In this document: one piece after another, positions 34,247-41,805 of the stretch
Position numbering within the stretch: position 1 is the stretch's first letter
Layout of the letters: every line of letters begins with the position of its first letter
Assembly: GCF_002864685.1 (NCBI RefSeq)
Contig: NZ_NMQZ01000002.1
Location: 62,001-126,000, forward strand
Length of the DNA: 64,000 nucleotides
Origin: Alloalcanivorax mobilis
GTDB taxonomy: Bacteria; Pseudomonadota; Gammaproteobacteria; Pseudomonadales; Alcanivoracaceae
Direction of reading: 5' to 3'
The notes under the pieces: model-generated
Databases searched by the model: none
Seen by the model: the letters and a program-made list of their open reading frames with translations, nothing else
What the model was told of the DNA's origin: nothing
Program-made: the position numbers and the translations under genes

Positions 34247-34390
34247 TTAAGCATTGAGTAACGCTAATTTAATTGCTTCCGCCCCCTTTCGGTAGCACAC
34301 CACAGCCAAAAGCTCAGAATCAACCCAAACACCCCAGTAACGGCTCCCACGATAGTGACCGATCTCAATGTTCGGCTTGCGCTTTTTCAT
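34247..34390 (-). CDS. Small island-type protein (47 aa)
   Basis: The minus strand from ATG 34390 reads MKKRKPNIEIGHYRGSRYWG and on to 'VVCYRKGAEAIKLALLNA' before TAA, 47 residues. The start is preceded by GGGATG rather than a strong ribosome site. The compact Tyr/Arg/Trp-rich pattern looks like the small proteins of unknown function found beside integrases or at ends of genomic islands. Its stop lies in GCTTAACAGGCG, which looks like an attC left core on the minus strand, but no convincing right half follows. Confidence 0.5.
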   Translation of the reverse strand: MKKRKPNIEIGHYRGSRYWGVWVDSELLAVVCYRKGAEAIKLALLNA

Positions 34391-34411
34391 GATACATCCC
34401 TGTTTGTTTGG

Positions 34412-34636
34412 TTAGCCATTGCCTTCATCGAGAAAGGCACAGGCCCACTGTTCTGCGTGACTCCGGCCCAATAAGGCAAGTCTTTTGGCATCCCTGATTA
34501 TTCGGTCCTCGGCGCCGAAGGCGCCCAGTTGCTCGGCCATCACGGAGAAAAGCGCCTCCAAATAGTTAAACTGCTCAACAGCCAAACTTGCCATATCGCA
34601 TACTTCGGTCCGCTCCACATCGTACGGCTTGGTCAT
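34412..34636 (-). CDS. Small island-type hypothetical protein (74 aa)
   Basis: A 74-residue helical protein, 'CDMASLAVEQFNYLEALFSV', resembling short proteins in Pseudomonas-type islands and prophages. ATG 34636 is chosen because GGAGG lies just upstream; a TTG at 34651 would include that ribosome site in the coding region. It reads away from lldD and is the last island-like gene before the chromosome. Confidence 0.55.
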   Translation of the reverse strand: MTKPYDVERTEVCDMASLAVEQFNYLEALFSVMAEQLGAFGAEDRIIRDAKRLALLGRSHAEQWACAFLDEGNG

Positions 34637-34746
34637 CTCCGCCTCCTTCAATTACTCTCCTTAAATCGACCCATCCAGTAGAGCGCAGACCACTAATTAC
34701 GGTCTACAGACGATAAGTAGCACTTTCCCGCTTTGTTGAGACAACC

Positions 34747-35889
34747 ATGATCATCTCCTCCACCCACGATTACCGCCTCGCCGCCAAACGCCGCCTGCCG
34801 CCCTTCCTGTTCCACTACATCGACGGGGGCGCGTACGACGAGCACACCCTGGCGCGCAATGTGGCGGATCTGCGCGATCTGGCGTTGCGGCAGCGGGTGT
34901 TGAAGGAGGTGGGGGAGGTGGATCTGTCGGCGCGGTTGTTCGGGGAGGCGGTGAGCCTGCCGGTGGCGTTGGCGCCGGTGGGGCTCACCGGGATGTACGC
35001 GCGGCGGGGCGAGGTGCAGGCGTCGCGGGCGGCGGCGTCGCGGGGCGTGCCGTTTACGTTGTCGTCGGTGTCGGTGTGCCCCATCGAGGAGGTGCAGCCG
35101 GCGACGACGCGGCCGATGTGGTTTCAGCTGTATGTGCTGCGCGACCGCGGTTTCATGAAGAACGCGCTGGAGCGGGCCTGGGCGGCGGGGGTGCGGACGC
35201 TGGTGTTCACGGCGGATATGCCGGTGCCGGGGGCGCGCTATCGCGATCGGCATTCGGGGATGTCCGGGCGCTTCGCGGCCTGGCGGCGAGTGCTGCAGGC
35301 GGTGACGCACCCGCGCTGGGCGTGGGACGTGGGCCTGCGCGGGCGGCCGCACGATCTGGGCAATGTGTCGGCCTATCTGGGCCATCGCATCCACCTGGAG
35401 GATTATATCGGCTGGCTGGGCGAGAACTTCGATCCGTCCATCGGCTGGCGGGATCTGGAATGGATTCGTGAGTATTGGAAAGGCTCGATGGTGCTCAAGG
35501 GCATTCTCGACCCGGAGGACGCCCGCGAGGCGGTGCGGTTCGGCGCGGACGGCATCGTGGTCTCCAACCACGGCGGGCGCCAGCTCGACGGCGTGCTCTC
35601 CTCGGCCCGGGCGCTGCCGGCCATCGCCGACGTGGTGCAGGGCGACCTGACCCTGCTGGCCGATTCCGGCGTCCGCTCCGGCCTGGATGTGGTGCGCCTG
35701 CTGGCCCTGGGCGCGGACGGCGTGCTGCTGGGCCGCGCCTTCGTCTACGCCCTCGCCGCCGCCGGCGAGCAGGGCGTGGCCCATATGCTGGACCTGATCG
35801 CCAGCGAGATGAAGGTGGCGATGACGTTGACCGGGGCGCGGGCGGTTGGGGAGATTTCGCGGGAGAGTCTGGTGCGGGCGGGGGATTGA
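34747..35889 (+). CDS. lldD: FMN-dependent L-lactate dehydrogenase
   Basis: A 380-residue alpha-hydroxy-acid oxidase family enzyme that oxidises L-lactate to pyruvate at the inner membrane. Family motifs: '[14 protein letters not shown]' at the N-terminus, '[19 protein letters not shown]', '[16 protein letters not shown]' and the active-site block '[12 protein letters not shown]' with the catalytic His, then '[20 protein letters not shown]' for FMN phosphate. The last ~85 bases are repeated at 37790-37876 after the Fic segment, so the present 3' end may have been supplied by an inserted element. Very high GC. First clear chromosomal gene. Confidence 0.93.
   Translation: MIISSTHDYRLAAKRRLPPFLFHYIDGGAYDEHTLARNVADLRDLALRQRVLKEVGEVDLSARLFGEAVSLPVALAPVGLTGMYARRGEVQASRAAASRGVPFTLSSVSVCPIEEVQPATTRPMWFQLYVLRDRGFMKNALERAWAAGVRTLVFTADMPVPGARYRDRHSGMSGRFAAWRRVLQAVTHPRWAWDVGLRGRPHDLGNVSAYLGHRIHLEDYIGWLGENFDPSIGWRDLEWIREYWKGSMVLKGILDPEDAREAVRFGADGIVVSNHGGRQLDGVLSSARALPAIADVVQGDLTLLADSGVRSGLDVVRLLALGADGVLLGRAFVYALAAAGEQGVAHMLDLIASEMKVAMTLTGARAVGEISRESLVRAGD
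35804..35889 (+). repeat. Direct repeat A: lldD 3' end
   Basis: About 87 bases, roughly 90% identical to 37790-37876 (about eight differences, including one inserted T). This copy is in frame as the end of lldD. Confidence 0.85.
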
Positions 35890-35969
35890 GCGATCTCGCC
35901 TTGTTAAAGGCTGGCTTTAGTACGCGCTACCTGTTCCCCGGGGCTTGGCGCTTTGCACCAACCAGAGCA

Positions 35970-36036
35970 TAATCATTTTTGTGTAAATCCTTGTTAGTGT
36001 AATCGTTTTTGTGCACAGCTAACCCGTTTTGTGCAG
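35970..36036 (+). repeat. Three short tandem operator-like repeats before fic
   Basis: TAATCATTTTTGTGTAAA (35970), TAATCGTTTTTGTGCACA (36000) and TAACCCGTTTTGTGCAG (36020) share the core TAAYC-TTTTGTG. Spacing is 30 and 20 bases. They lie about 60 bases before the fic start and are probably binding sites for a regulator. Confidence 0.55.
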
Positions 36037-36094
36037 CGGCCAGCTGGTATCGCCGCTTTCGGTTGTCCATAAGCCGTTTCACTCGGAGGTCCCC

Positions 36095-37733
36095 ATGATG
36101 GAATTGCCCACCGATCCGATTGGTGCCGCCTGGCTGGCACGGGCTTATGACGTCATGCCGCTGGGGACCCTGGCGGTGGTGAGCCAGATGAGGGGGCGCC
36201 GCACGACGGAAGTGAACGATGGCTTCCGGCTGGAAACCTATCCCGAGGCCATGCGGCCGCCGGCCAACCCGGCCGCGCATTTGCAGTTTCACTTGCGCCA
36301 TGAGGTGCCGCATCTGGAGTTTCTTGCCCGTTTGTTCGGGCGCACCGGGCCCGGGTTTGTGCAGGCGTGGGTGGCGGCGGAGCCCACCGGCCAGTACGCC
36401 CGCCGCGCCGCCTTCCTGTATGAATGGCCGCGCCGCCTTCCTGTATGAATGGTTGACGGACGAGGCGCTGGCGGTGCCCGAACGGCTGGGGGGCAACTAC
36501 GTGGATGCTCTCGATGACAGCAAGTTGGTGGCGGCCTCCGCTGATCAGGTGGTCAAGAGCAAACGCTGGCGGGTCAACGACAACATGCCGGGTACGCGCT
36601 GTTTCTGCCCGATGGTGGTCAAGACCGAGTCGCAGACCCAGGCGGCGGAGTTGGATGTGGGCGCGCTGTTTGGCGAGCTCACTGAAGAGTTCGGTGAGGA
36701 CCTCCTGGTGCGCGCGGCGGTATGGATGACCCTGCGCGAAAGCAAGGCCAGCTTCGCGATTGAGGGGGAGGCCGATCAGGTAGGGCGGGTGCAGCGTTTC
36801 GCCGACGTCATGGCGCGGCGTACCGGGCAGGGGAGGCCGCCGCTTGACGATGTGAGCCTGGCCGATCTGCAAAGGGAAATTCTGGGCGAGAGAACCACCC
36901 TCGAGCACTTTGGCATTCGTCAGTCTCCGGTGTTTGTTGGCGAGATGGTGCGCTACCAGGAAGTGGTGCATTACGTGGCGCCGCCGGACGACGCCGCTGC
37001 CGCGATGCTGGAAGGCCTGCGGGTGTTTCTTGAGCGGACCCGTGGCCAGTCTTCCACAATGCGCAGCGCGGTGGCGGCCTTCGGGTTTGTGTACATCCAC
37101 CCGCTGGCCGATGGCAACGGCCGCGTGCATCGCTTCCTGATCAACGATGTCCTGCGCCGTGACGGCGTGATCCCGGATCCGGTGATCCTGCCGGTGTCCG
37201 CCGTGATCATGGATGACGCGGGCGAGCGGCGCGGCTACGACCGGGTGCTGGACGAGGTCTCCAAACCCCTGATCCAGGCCGTGCGCCAGCACGTCGAGTT
37301 CACACCGACACAAACCACCTACCCGGATGGCGTGGTGTCCAACCTGGTGTTCCATGGTGCGAAGCAGGCGATGCCGCTTTGGCGCTATCCCGACCTGACG
37401 CCCCATGTGATTTTCCTGGCGGCGATTCTCCGTCGGACCTTGACCGAGCAGATGCGCGTGGAGTCCCGATACCTGCGCACTCACGCGCGGGCCCGTGCGG
37501 CGCTCAAGGAGGTGGTGGAGATGCCGGACCCTCAGGCGGATCGCCTATTGCGTTCCATCGAACAGAATAGCGGGCAACTCAGCAACGTCCTGGCCAAGGA
37601 AATGCCGGTGCTTCGGAGAGCCGGGGTGTGGGAAGAACTCGTTGAGGCTGTTGCGCGAGTCTTTCAGGAAGAGGAGGAGACGGACGCCAAGGTGCTGGAT
37701 CGGTATCGCCCGGAGAAGCCGGTTGGGAAGTAG
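36095..37733 (+). pseudogene. Fic-family protein, frame broken by 25-bp tandem duplication
   Basis: ATG 36095 (CGGAGG upstream) opens a Fic protein: 'ELPTDPIGAAWLARAYDVMP', 'GRRTTEVNDGFRLETYPEAM', up to 'RRAAFLYEW'. There a perfect 25-base tandem duplication (36403-36452) shifts the frame and gives a stop after 118 residues. The other frame continues 'LTDEALAVPERLGGNYVDAL' through 'FAIEGE' (a possible inhibitory helix, S/T-x-x-x-E-G/N type) and the full catalytic motif 'HPLADGNGRVHRFLINDV'. Without one repeat unit the gene would encode about 537 residues. Fic enzymes AMPylate proteins. Could be reversible by slippage. Confidence 0.85.
36403..36452 (+). repeat. 25-bp perfect tandem duplication
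   Basis: Two adjacent copies of CCGCGCCGCCTTCCTGTATG+AATGG (36403-36427 and 36428-36452). 25 is not a multiple of three, so it shifts the fic frame. Confidence 0.95.
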
Positions 37734-37789
37734 TATCCAGCCTTGTGGAGGTTGAGTTATCAAAGCGTCCCTGCCGGGCGACGCCGCCG

Positions 37790-37876
37790 GCGAGATGTAA
37801 GGTGGCGATGACGCTCACCGGGGCGAGGGCGGTTGGGGAGATTTCGCAGGAGAGTCTGGTGCGCGCGGGTGAGTGA
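37790..37876 (+). repeat. Direct repeat B: displaced lldD 3' end
   Basis: Would encode '[20 protein letters not shown]' plus 'VRAGE' and stop, the same tail as lldD with conservative changes. It has no gene body in front of it. It is probably the original lldD end, displaced by the Fic segment. Confidence 0.85.
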
Positions 37877-37934
37877 GTCCTGTCTAAGGATACAATTGGA
37901 CGCAGCCTCACTATACAAATGGACGCGCCACGGC

Positions 37935-38492
37935 CTATTTCTCAGCCATGGCCCGCAAACCAGCGATCACCCGCTCAAACAGCCCCGCATCGCGCCGCGC
38001 CCGGGCCAGGGTGATGGCGCCCTGTATCCCCGCTACCACCTGCTCGGCAATGGCGTTGGCGCGCTCCGCGTCGTGGCCCAGGCGGCGCAGGGCGTGGGCG
38101 AGCGCTTCGGTCCAGTGGGCGAAGTAGGCGTTCACGGCGCTGGCGAATCGGTCCCGCGTGTCCGAGAGCGCGAAGGCACCCACCAGGCACACCCGCTGCC
38201 CGGAGCGAAAATAGGCGGAGACCGCCTCCCACATGGCGTCGATGGCCGCTTGCGCGTCCGCTTTTGAACGGAGGGGGGCGAAGATTTCGCGCTCGAACCA
38301 GGCGTCGATGTCTTCCAGCACTGCGGCTGCCATTTCCGCCTTCCCGCCGGGGAAGAAGTGATACAGGCTGCCACGGCCCAGCCCGGTCTGTTTAGTGATG
38401 ACCGACAGGCTGGCGCCCTCGTAGCCGTGCTCGCGGAAGGCTTCCCCCAGTAGGGGAAGCACGTCCGCGCGTTCCATCACCATGCGCGCCAT
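37935..38492 (-). CDS. TetR-family transcriptional regulator
   Basis: A 185-residue TetR/AcrR repressor: helix-turn-helix 'GASLSVITKQTGLGRGSLYHFFPGGKAEM' condensed in residues ~26-55, then a helical ligand-binding domain of the LmrA/YxaF type. It is second in a minus-strand operon with the DUF1348 gene 2 bases away. The long inverted repeat at 38976-39010, upstream of the operon, is its likely operator. The ligand is unknown. Confidence 0.88.
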   Translation of the reverse strand: MARMVMERADVLPLLGEAFREHGYEGASLSVITKQTGLGRGSLYHFFPGGKAEMAAAVLEDIDAWFEREIFAPLRSKADAQAAIDAMWEAVSAYFRSGQRVCLVGAFALSDTRDRFASAVNAYFAHWTEALAHALRRLGHDAERANAIAEQVVAGIQGAITLARARRDAGLFERVIAGLRAMAEK

Positions 38493-38494
38493 GC

Positions 38495-38959
38495 TCAGAG
38501 CCCCAGATCGCTGAGCCCGGGGTGGTCCTCCGGGCGGCGGCCCAGCGGCCAGTGAAACTTCCGCTCGGATTCCGCGATGGGCACATCGTTGATCGACGCG
38601 ATCCGCCGCCGCATCAGGCCCTGGTCGTCGAACTCCCAGTTCTCATTGCCGTAGGCCCGGAACCACTGGCCGCTGTCGTCGTGGCATTCATAGGCGAAGC
38701 GCACCGCGATGCGGTCGCCACCCCAGGCCCAGACTTCCTTGATCAGGCGGTAGTCGAGCTCGCGGGCCCACTTGCGGCGCAGGAAGGCGACGATCTCTTC
38801 GCGGCCGCGCAGAAATTCCGCCCGGTTCCGCCACAGGCTGTCTTCGGTGTAGGCCAGCGACACCTTCTCGGGGTCGCGGCTGTTCCAGGCGTCTTCCGCC
38901 ATGCGCGCTTTCCGCGCGGCGGTGTCCTGGTCGAACGGGGGGAGGGGTGGTCGGGCCAT
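38495..38959 (-). CDS. DUF1348 / NTF2-like (SnoaL-fold) protein
   Basis: A 154-residue protein of the DUF1348 NTF2-like family: '[20 protein letters not shown]', '[20 protein letters not shown]', '[20 protein letters not shown]' and '[15 protein letters not shown]'. Small-molecule binding or isomerase-like activity is possible but unproven. ATG 38959 is preceded by AAAGGAG; a longer open frame upstream crosses the operator and is not used. Transcribed with the TetR gene that probably represses it. Confidence 0.85.
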   Translation of the reverse strand: MARPPLPPFDQDTAARKARMAEDAWNSRDPEKVSLAYTEDSLWRNRAEFLRGREEIVAFLRRKWARELDYRLIKEVWAWGGDRIAVRFAYECHDDSGQWFRAYGNENWEFDDQGLMRRRIASINDVPIAESERKFHWPLGRRPEDHPGLSDLGL

Positions 38960-38975
38960 TGTGAATCTCCTTTTG

Positions 38976-39010
38976 TGTACCAATCGAAGCATACTTGAAC
39001 GATTGGTACA
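38976..39010 (-). promoter_or_regulatory. Long inverted repeat, probable TetR operator
   Basis: TGTACCAATCG (38976-38986) and CGATTGGTACA (39000-39010) are perfect inverted arms with a 13-base spacer, placed 17 bases before the DUF1348 start. The following 275 bases, to the AbiEi palindrome, hold no recognised gene. Confidence 0.75.
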
Positions 39011-39285
39011 GAGCAAGACGCCGGGCTGCCTCGGAAGCCCTCTTTGTGCCGGCGCACGAGGAGATGGCTTACAGCTGTCTTCTTTCTTCGCTGACATCAG
39101 CTTCCGCTTTCGCTGATGTTCCGTGGTTGGTTTCAGAGCGACCATGCTCGTCCAGGCGTGGCGGGCGGCTTAAGCGTGAGAAGGGCCAGAAAGGTTTATA
39201 TGAGCGCTAAAAAGCTCACTAATAGTAAGTTATTTTATGATTTTATAAACCTTGGAGTAATTGGCTTTGGTTTCCTTTGAGTGTA

Positions 39286-39310
39286 TTTTGCTCACTATGA
39301 GTGAGCAAAA
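39286..39310 (+). promoter_or_regulatory. Palindrome centred on the abiEi start codon
   Basis: TTTTGCTCACT - ATG - AGTGAGCAAAA: perfect 11-base arms with the initiation ATG (39297-39299) as the loop. It may be an AbiEi operator or an mRNA hairpin that hides the start. A direct repeat ATAAACCTT flanks it at 39245 and 39323. Confidence 0.65.
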
Positions 39311-40118
39311 AGAAAGTTTCATAAACCTTCTCCTGGCCAGCCTGGACGATACCGCCTTGGTTTCCAGCCGTTGGCTGCGGGCCCACGGTTACTCCACCAG
39401 TCTGGTCGCGCGCTATGTGGCCAGCGGTTGGCTGGTGTCGCCCGCGCGGGGTGTCTACCTGCGCAAAGGTGGACGGCTGCGCTGGCAGGGGGTAGTGCGC
39501 AGTCTGCAGCTCCGGGAAGGGTTGTCGCTGTATGTGGGGGGGCGCTTTGCTTTGGCCTGGCAGGGGCACGAACACTATTTGCGTCTGGGTGAGGCGGCCT
39601 CGGTGACGTTGTATGGCACGGATCGCTTGCCGGGGTGGGTGACGAAGCTGCCGATGGCGGAACGCTTCGAGTTTTGCGGCAGGGCGCCCTTCGATTTGGA
39701 ATCGCCGCGCTTCACTACAGAGACGCCGGAGCGCCAGTTGTTGGATCAAGGGCTGGCGCGCCGCGAGACGGATTCTGGTTTGGAAGGCATCGTCTGTTCC
39801 ACGCCGGAGCGGGCCATGCTGGAGCTGTGTGACGGCCCGCCGGGCGCGGCACTGGTCTACGAAGCCGATGCGCTGATGCAAGGGATGACGAGCTTGCGGC
39901 CGCAGCGGGTGGGCATGCTGCTTCGTCACTGCCGCAGCATCAAGGCCAAGCGGCTGTTTCTTGCATTGGCGGAACGGCACGGCCATGCCTGGTTGGCTCA
40001 TGTTCCGATGGAGGGGGTCGATCTGGGCACTGGTAAGCGGTCGCTGGTACTCGGGGGGCGGCTTGATCCTACCTACCAGATAACATTGCCAGGAGACTTG
40101 GATGAGCACCTGGGATAG
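39297..40118 (+). CDS. abiEi: AbiEi antitoxin (type IV toxin-antitoxin)
   Basis: A 273-residue AbiEi-family antitoxin. N-terminal winged-helix part 'VSSRWLRAHGYSTSLVARYV' with 'GWLVSPARGVYLRKGG', then the AbiEi C-terminal domain ('ERQLLDQGLARRETDSGLEG', 'CSTPERAMLELCDG'). It represses its own operon and counteracts AbiEii without direct binding. The start at ATG 39297 matches the family N-terminus; a TTG at 39261 is also open. Overlaps abiEii by 17 bases. Confidence 0.88.
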   Translation: MSEQKESFINLLLASLDDTALVSSRWLRAHGYSTSLVARYVASGWLVSPARGVYLRKGGRLRWQGVVRSLQLREGLSLYVGGRFALAWQGHEHYLRLGEAASVTLYGTDRLPGWVTKLPMAERFEFCGRAPFDLESPRFTTETPERQLLDQGLARRETDSGLEGIVCSTPERAMLELCDGPPGAALVYEADALMQGMTSLRPQRVGMLLRHCRSIKAKRLFLALAERHGHAWLAHVPMEGVDLGTGKRSLVLGGRLDPTYQITLPGDLDEHLG

Positions 40119-41046
40119 CCGCTACAGGGATCGTGTGCAGCTGCTGGTCGACATCCTGCCGATGCTGGCGCATGAGCCGCGCTTCGCTTTGAAGGGCGGC
40201 ACGGCGATTAACTTGTTTGAGCAGGATTTGCCCCGGTTGTCGGTGGATATCGACCTGACCTGGTTGCCGGTGAACAGCTTTACCGAGGATTGCGCCTTGA
40301 TCACGGATGCGTTGGAGGCGTTGGCAGAGACATTGCGGGCACGGCCATTGCAGTTGCAGGTGCAAGTGTCGGCCAAGGAGAACGCGCGGGGTGTGACGCG
40401 GCTGGTGGTCAGCCGGGGCCGGGCGCGGGTGCAGATCGAAACCACGCCGGTGATGCGCGGCACGGTGCATCCGGTGAGGCAGATGGTGGTCAGGCCGGCG
40501 GTGGAAGAGGCGTTTGGGTTTGCTTCCGCCCAGGTGCTCGATTTCGCCGATCTGTACGCCGGTAAGTTGGCGGCCGCGCTATCGCGGCAACATCCTCGTG
40601 ATTTGTTCGACGTCGGTTTGCTGCTGAACGATGCGCGGGCGGACATAACGCTTTGGCGCACTTTCCTGGTCTACCTGACCTGCAGTCCCAAGCCCGCCTG
40701 GGAGATATTGCAGCCCAGTGAACCCAAGGATTTCCACACCGTATTCGAAACCCGTTTCCAGGGCATGCCCGCCGAGCCGGTCAGCGCGGATCAATTGCTG
40801 GACAGCCGGGCACGGCTGCTCACACGGGTCGCCGGTTGGCTGGATGAGTCTTCGCGGGCCTTCCTATGGTCGGTGGAGAACGAGCAGCCTGATTTCGGGT
40901 TGATTGGTCTGCCCCAGGCTCAGGCGCTGCCAGGTGTGCGCCATAAGCTGCACAATCTGGCTCGGCGCTCGGAGGAAAAGCGGGCGGCCGACAAAGAGCA
41001 GTTGGAACAATCCCTGGCCCGGATCGCCAGGCCGATTGACGAATAA
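40102..41046 (+). CDS. abiEii: AbiEii nucleotidyltransferase toxin
   Basis: A 314-residue nucleotidyltransferase of the AbiEii/AbiGii family. The core reads 'FALKGGTAINLFEQDLPRLS' followed by 'VDIDLTWLP' (the GG...DxD signature), and the later 'DLYAGKLAAALSRQHPRDLFDV' is also conserved. Related toxins add nucleotides to tRNA 3' ends and block translation, giving phage-induced abortive infection. AGGAG precedes the ATG. Gene intact. Confidence 0.9.
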   Translation: MSTWDSRYRDRVQLLVDILPMLAHEPRFALKGGTAINLFEQDLPRLSVDIDLTWLPVNSFTEDCALITDALEALAETLRARPLQLQVQVSAKENARGVTRLVVSRGRARVQIETTPVMRGTVHPVRQMVVRPAVEEAFGFASAQVLDFADLYAGKLAAALSRQHPRDLFDVGLLLNDARADITLWRTFLVYLTCSPKPAWEILQPSEPKDFHTVFETRFQGMPAEPVSADQLLDSRARLLTRVAGWLDESSRAFLWSVENEQPDFGLIGLPQAQALPGVRHKLHNLARRSEEKRAADKEQLEQSLARIARPIDE

Positions 41047-41118
41047 CAACTGAGTTTGCCGATATCGTAGTGTGACTACGATAAGCATGAAAAAGCTAAA
41101 CATTCCTTTCGAATAGAA

Positions 41119-41787
41119 ATGGGGGGAAAGAGGATGGAAGAGTTCACCAGGGTTCTGGCGGAAGGCCTGCAAAAGGGCAATGTACTGCTTGTCATCGCCT
41201 TGCTTGTGGTGATTGTCGTGCTGAATGCTCATAAGCTGCATCCAATCCTTGTCGAACGAAAAAGGCATCGTTTAAAAGCGGTGGAAGCCGCTCTGAACTC
41301 GGAATGGGTACAAGCCCAAGAAAGGACCTGCCTCCAGCAACAGGCCGCCACGGAGCATTTCCACGCCGCCACCGGGATCATGTTGGAAAAGGCCCCGCGA
41401 GACGCGTTGCTGAAAATCTACGAGCGCAGTGAGGGGCGGTTGCCGTTCGTACATTTCAAGCGCGCCGTCTCTTATGTTCGCTATGAGAAGGGCGAGTTTG
41501 AGATAAGGCTGGGCCGATTCGAGCGATGGATGATGCTGGCCGGCATGTGGACCGGGTTGCTATTAGTTCCGGTATCGTTGGCTCTCTTTGTTTTGACCCT
41601 TTATGCGTTACTGGTATGGGGCAACGAACCGCTCGGTTCTTGGAAGGTCTGGCTGTTCTTCAATGTGGCCGGCTGGGCATCGGTGGTGTCGTCCCGCCCA
41701 GCCTATTCGGCGAACCGCATCCGCAAGGAGATGGAGCGCCAAGCCGGCGCGCAAGCCGAGCCGGATAACGCGCCAGCGATTCAATAA
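41119..41787 (+). CDS. Hypothetical membrane protein
   Basis: A 222-residue protein with an N-terminal transmembrane helix ('NVLLVIALLVVIVVLN', ~21-36), a charged helical region (~45-125) and two more hydrophobic segments at ~140-165 and ~175-195. No family recognised. Either ATG 41119 or ATG 41134 could start it; AAAGAGG lies directly before the second. It follows abiEii after a 72-base gap and may be an unrelated chromosomal gene. Confidence 0.6.
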   Translation: MGGKRMEEFTRVLAEGLQKGNVLLVIALLVVIVVLNAHKLHPILVERKRHRLKAVEAALNSEWVQAQERTCLQQQAATEHFHAATGIMLEKAPRDALLKIYERSEGRLPFVHFKRAVSYVRYEKGEFEIRLGRFERWMMLAGMWTGLLLVPVSLALFVLTLYALLVWGNEPLGSWKVWLFFNVAGWASVVSSRPAYSANRIRKEMERQAGAQAEPDNAPAIQ

Positions 41788-41805
41788 AACGCGCACCCGG
41801 CCCTC

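Noticed and set aside
34172-34253. attC-like site on the minus strand between the 47-aa gene and the two-gene operon
   Set aside because: Left core GCTTAAC fits, but the only right-end candidate GTTAGGG does not fit GTTRRRY and the inner boxes do not pair well.
37890-37926. Direct repeat ATACAATTGGACGC / ATACAAATGGACGC
   Set aside because: Clear repeat, but it lies after the tetR stop with no gene starting nearby, so no operator can be claimed.
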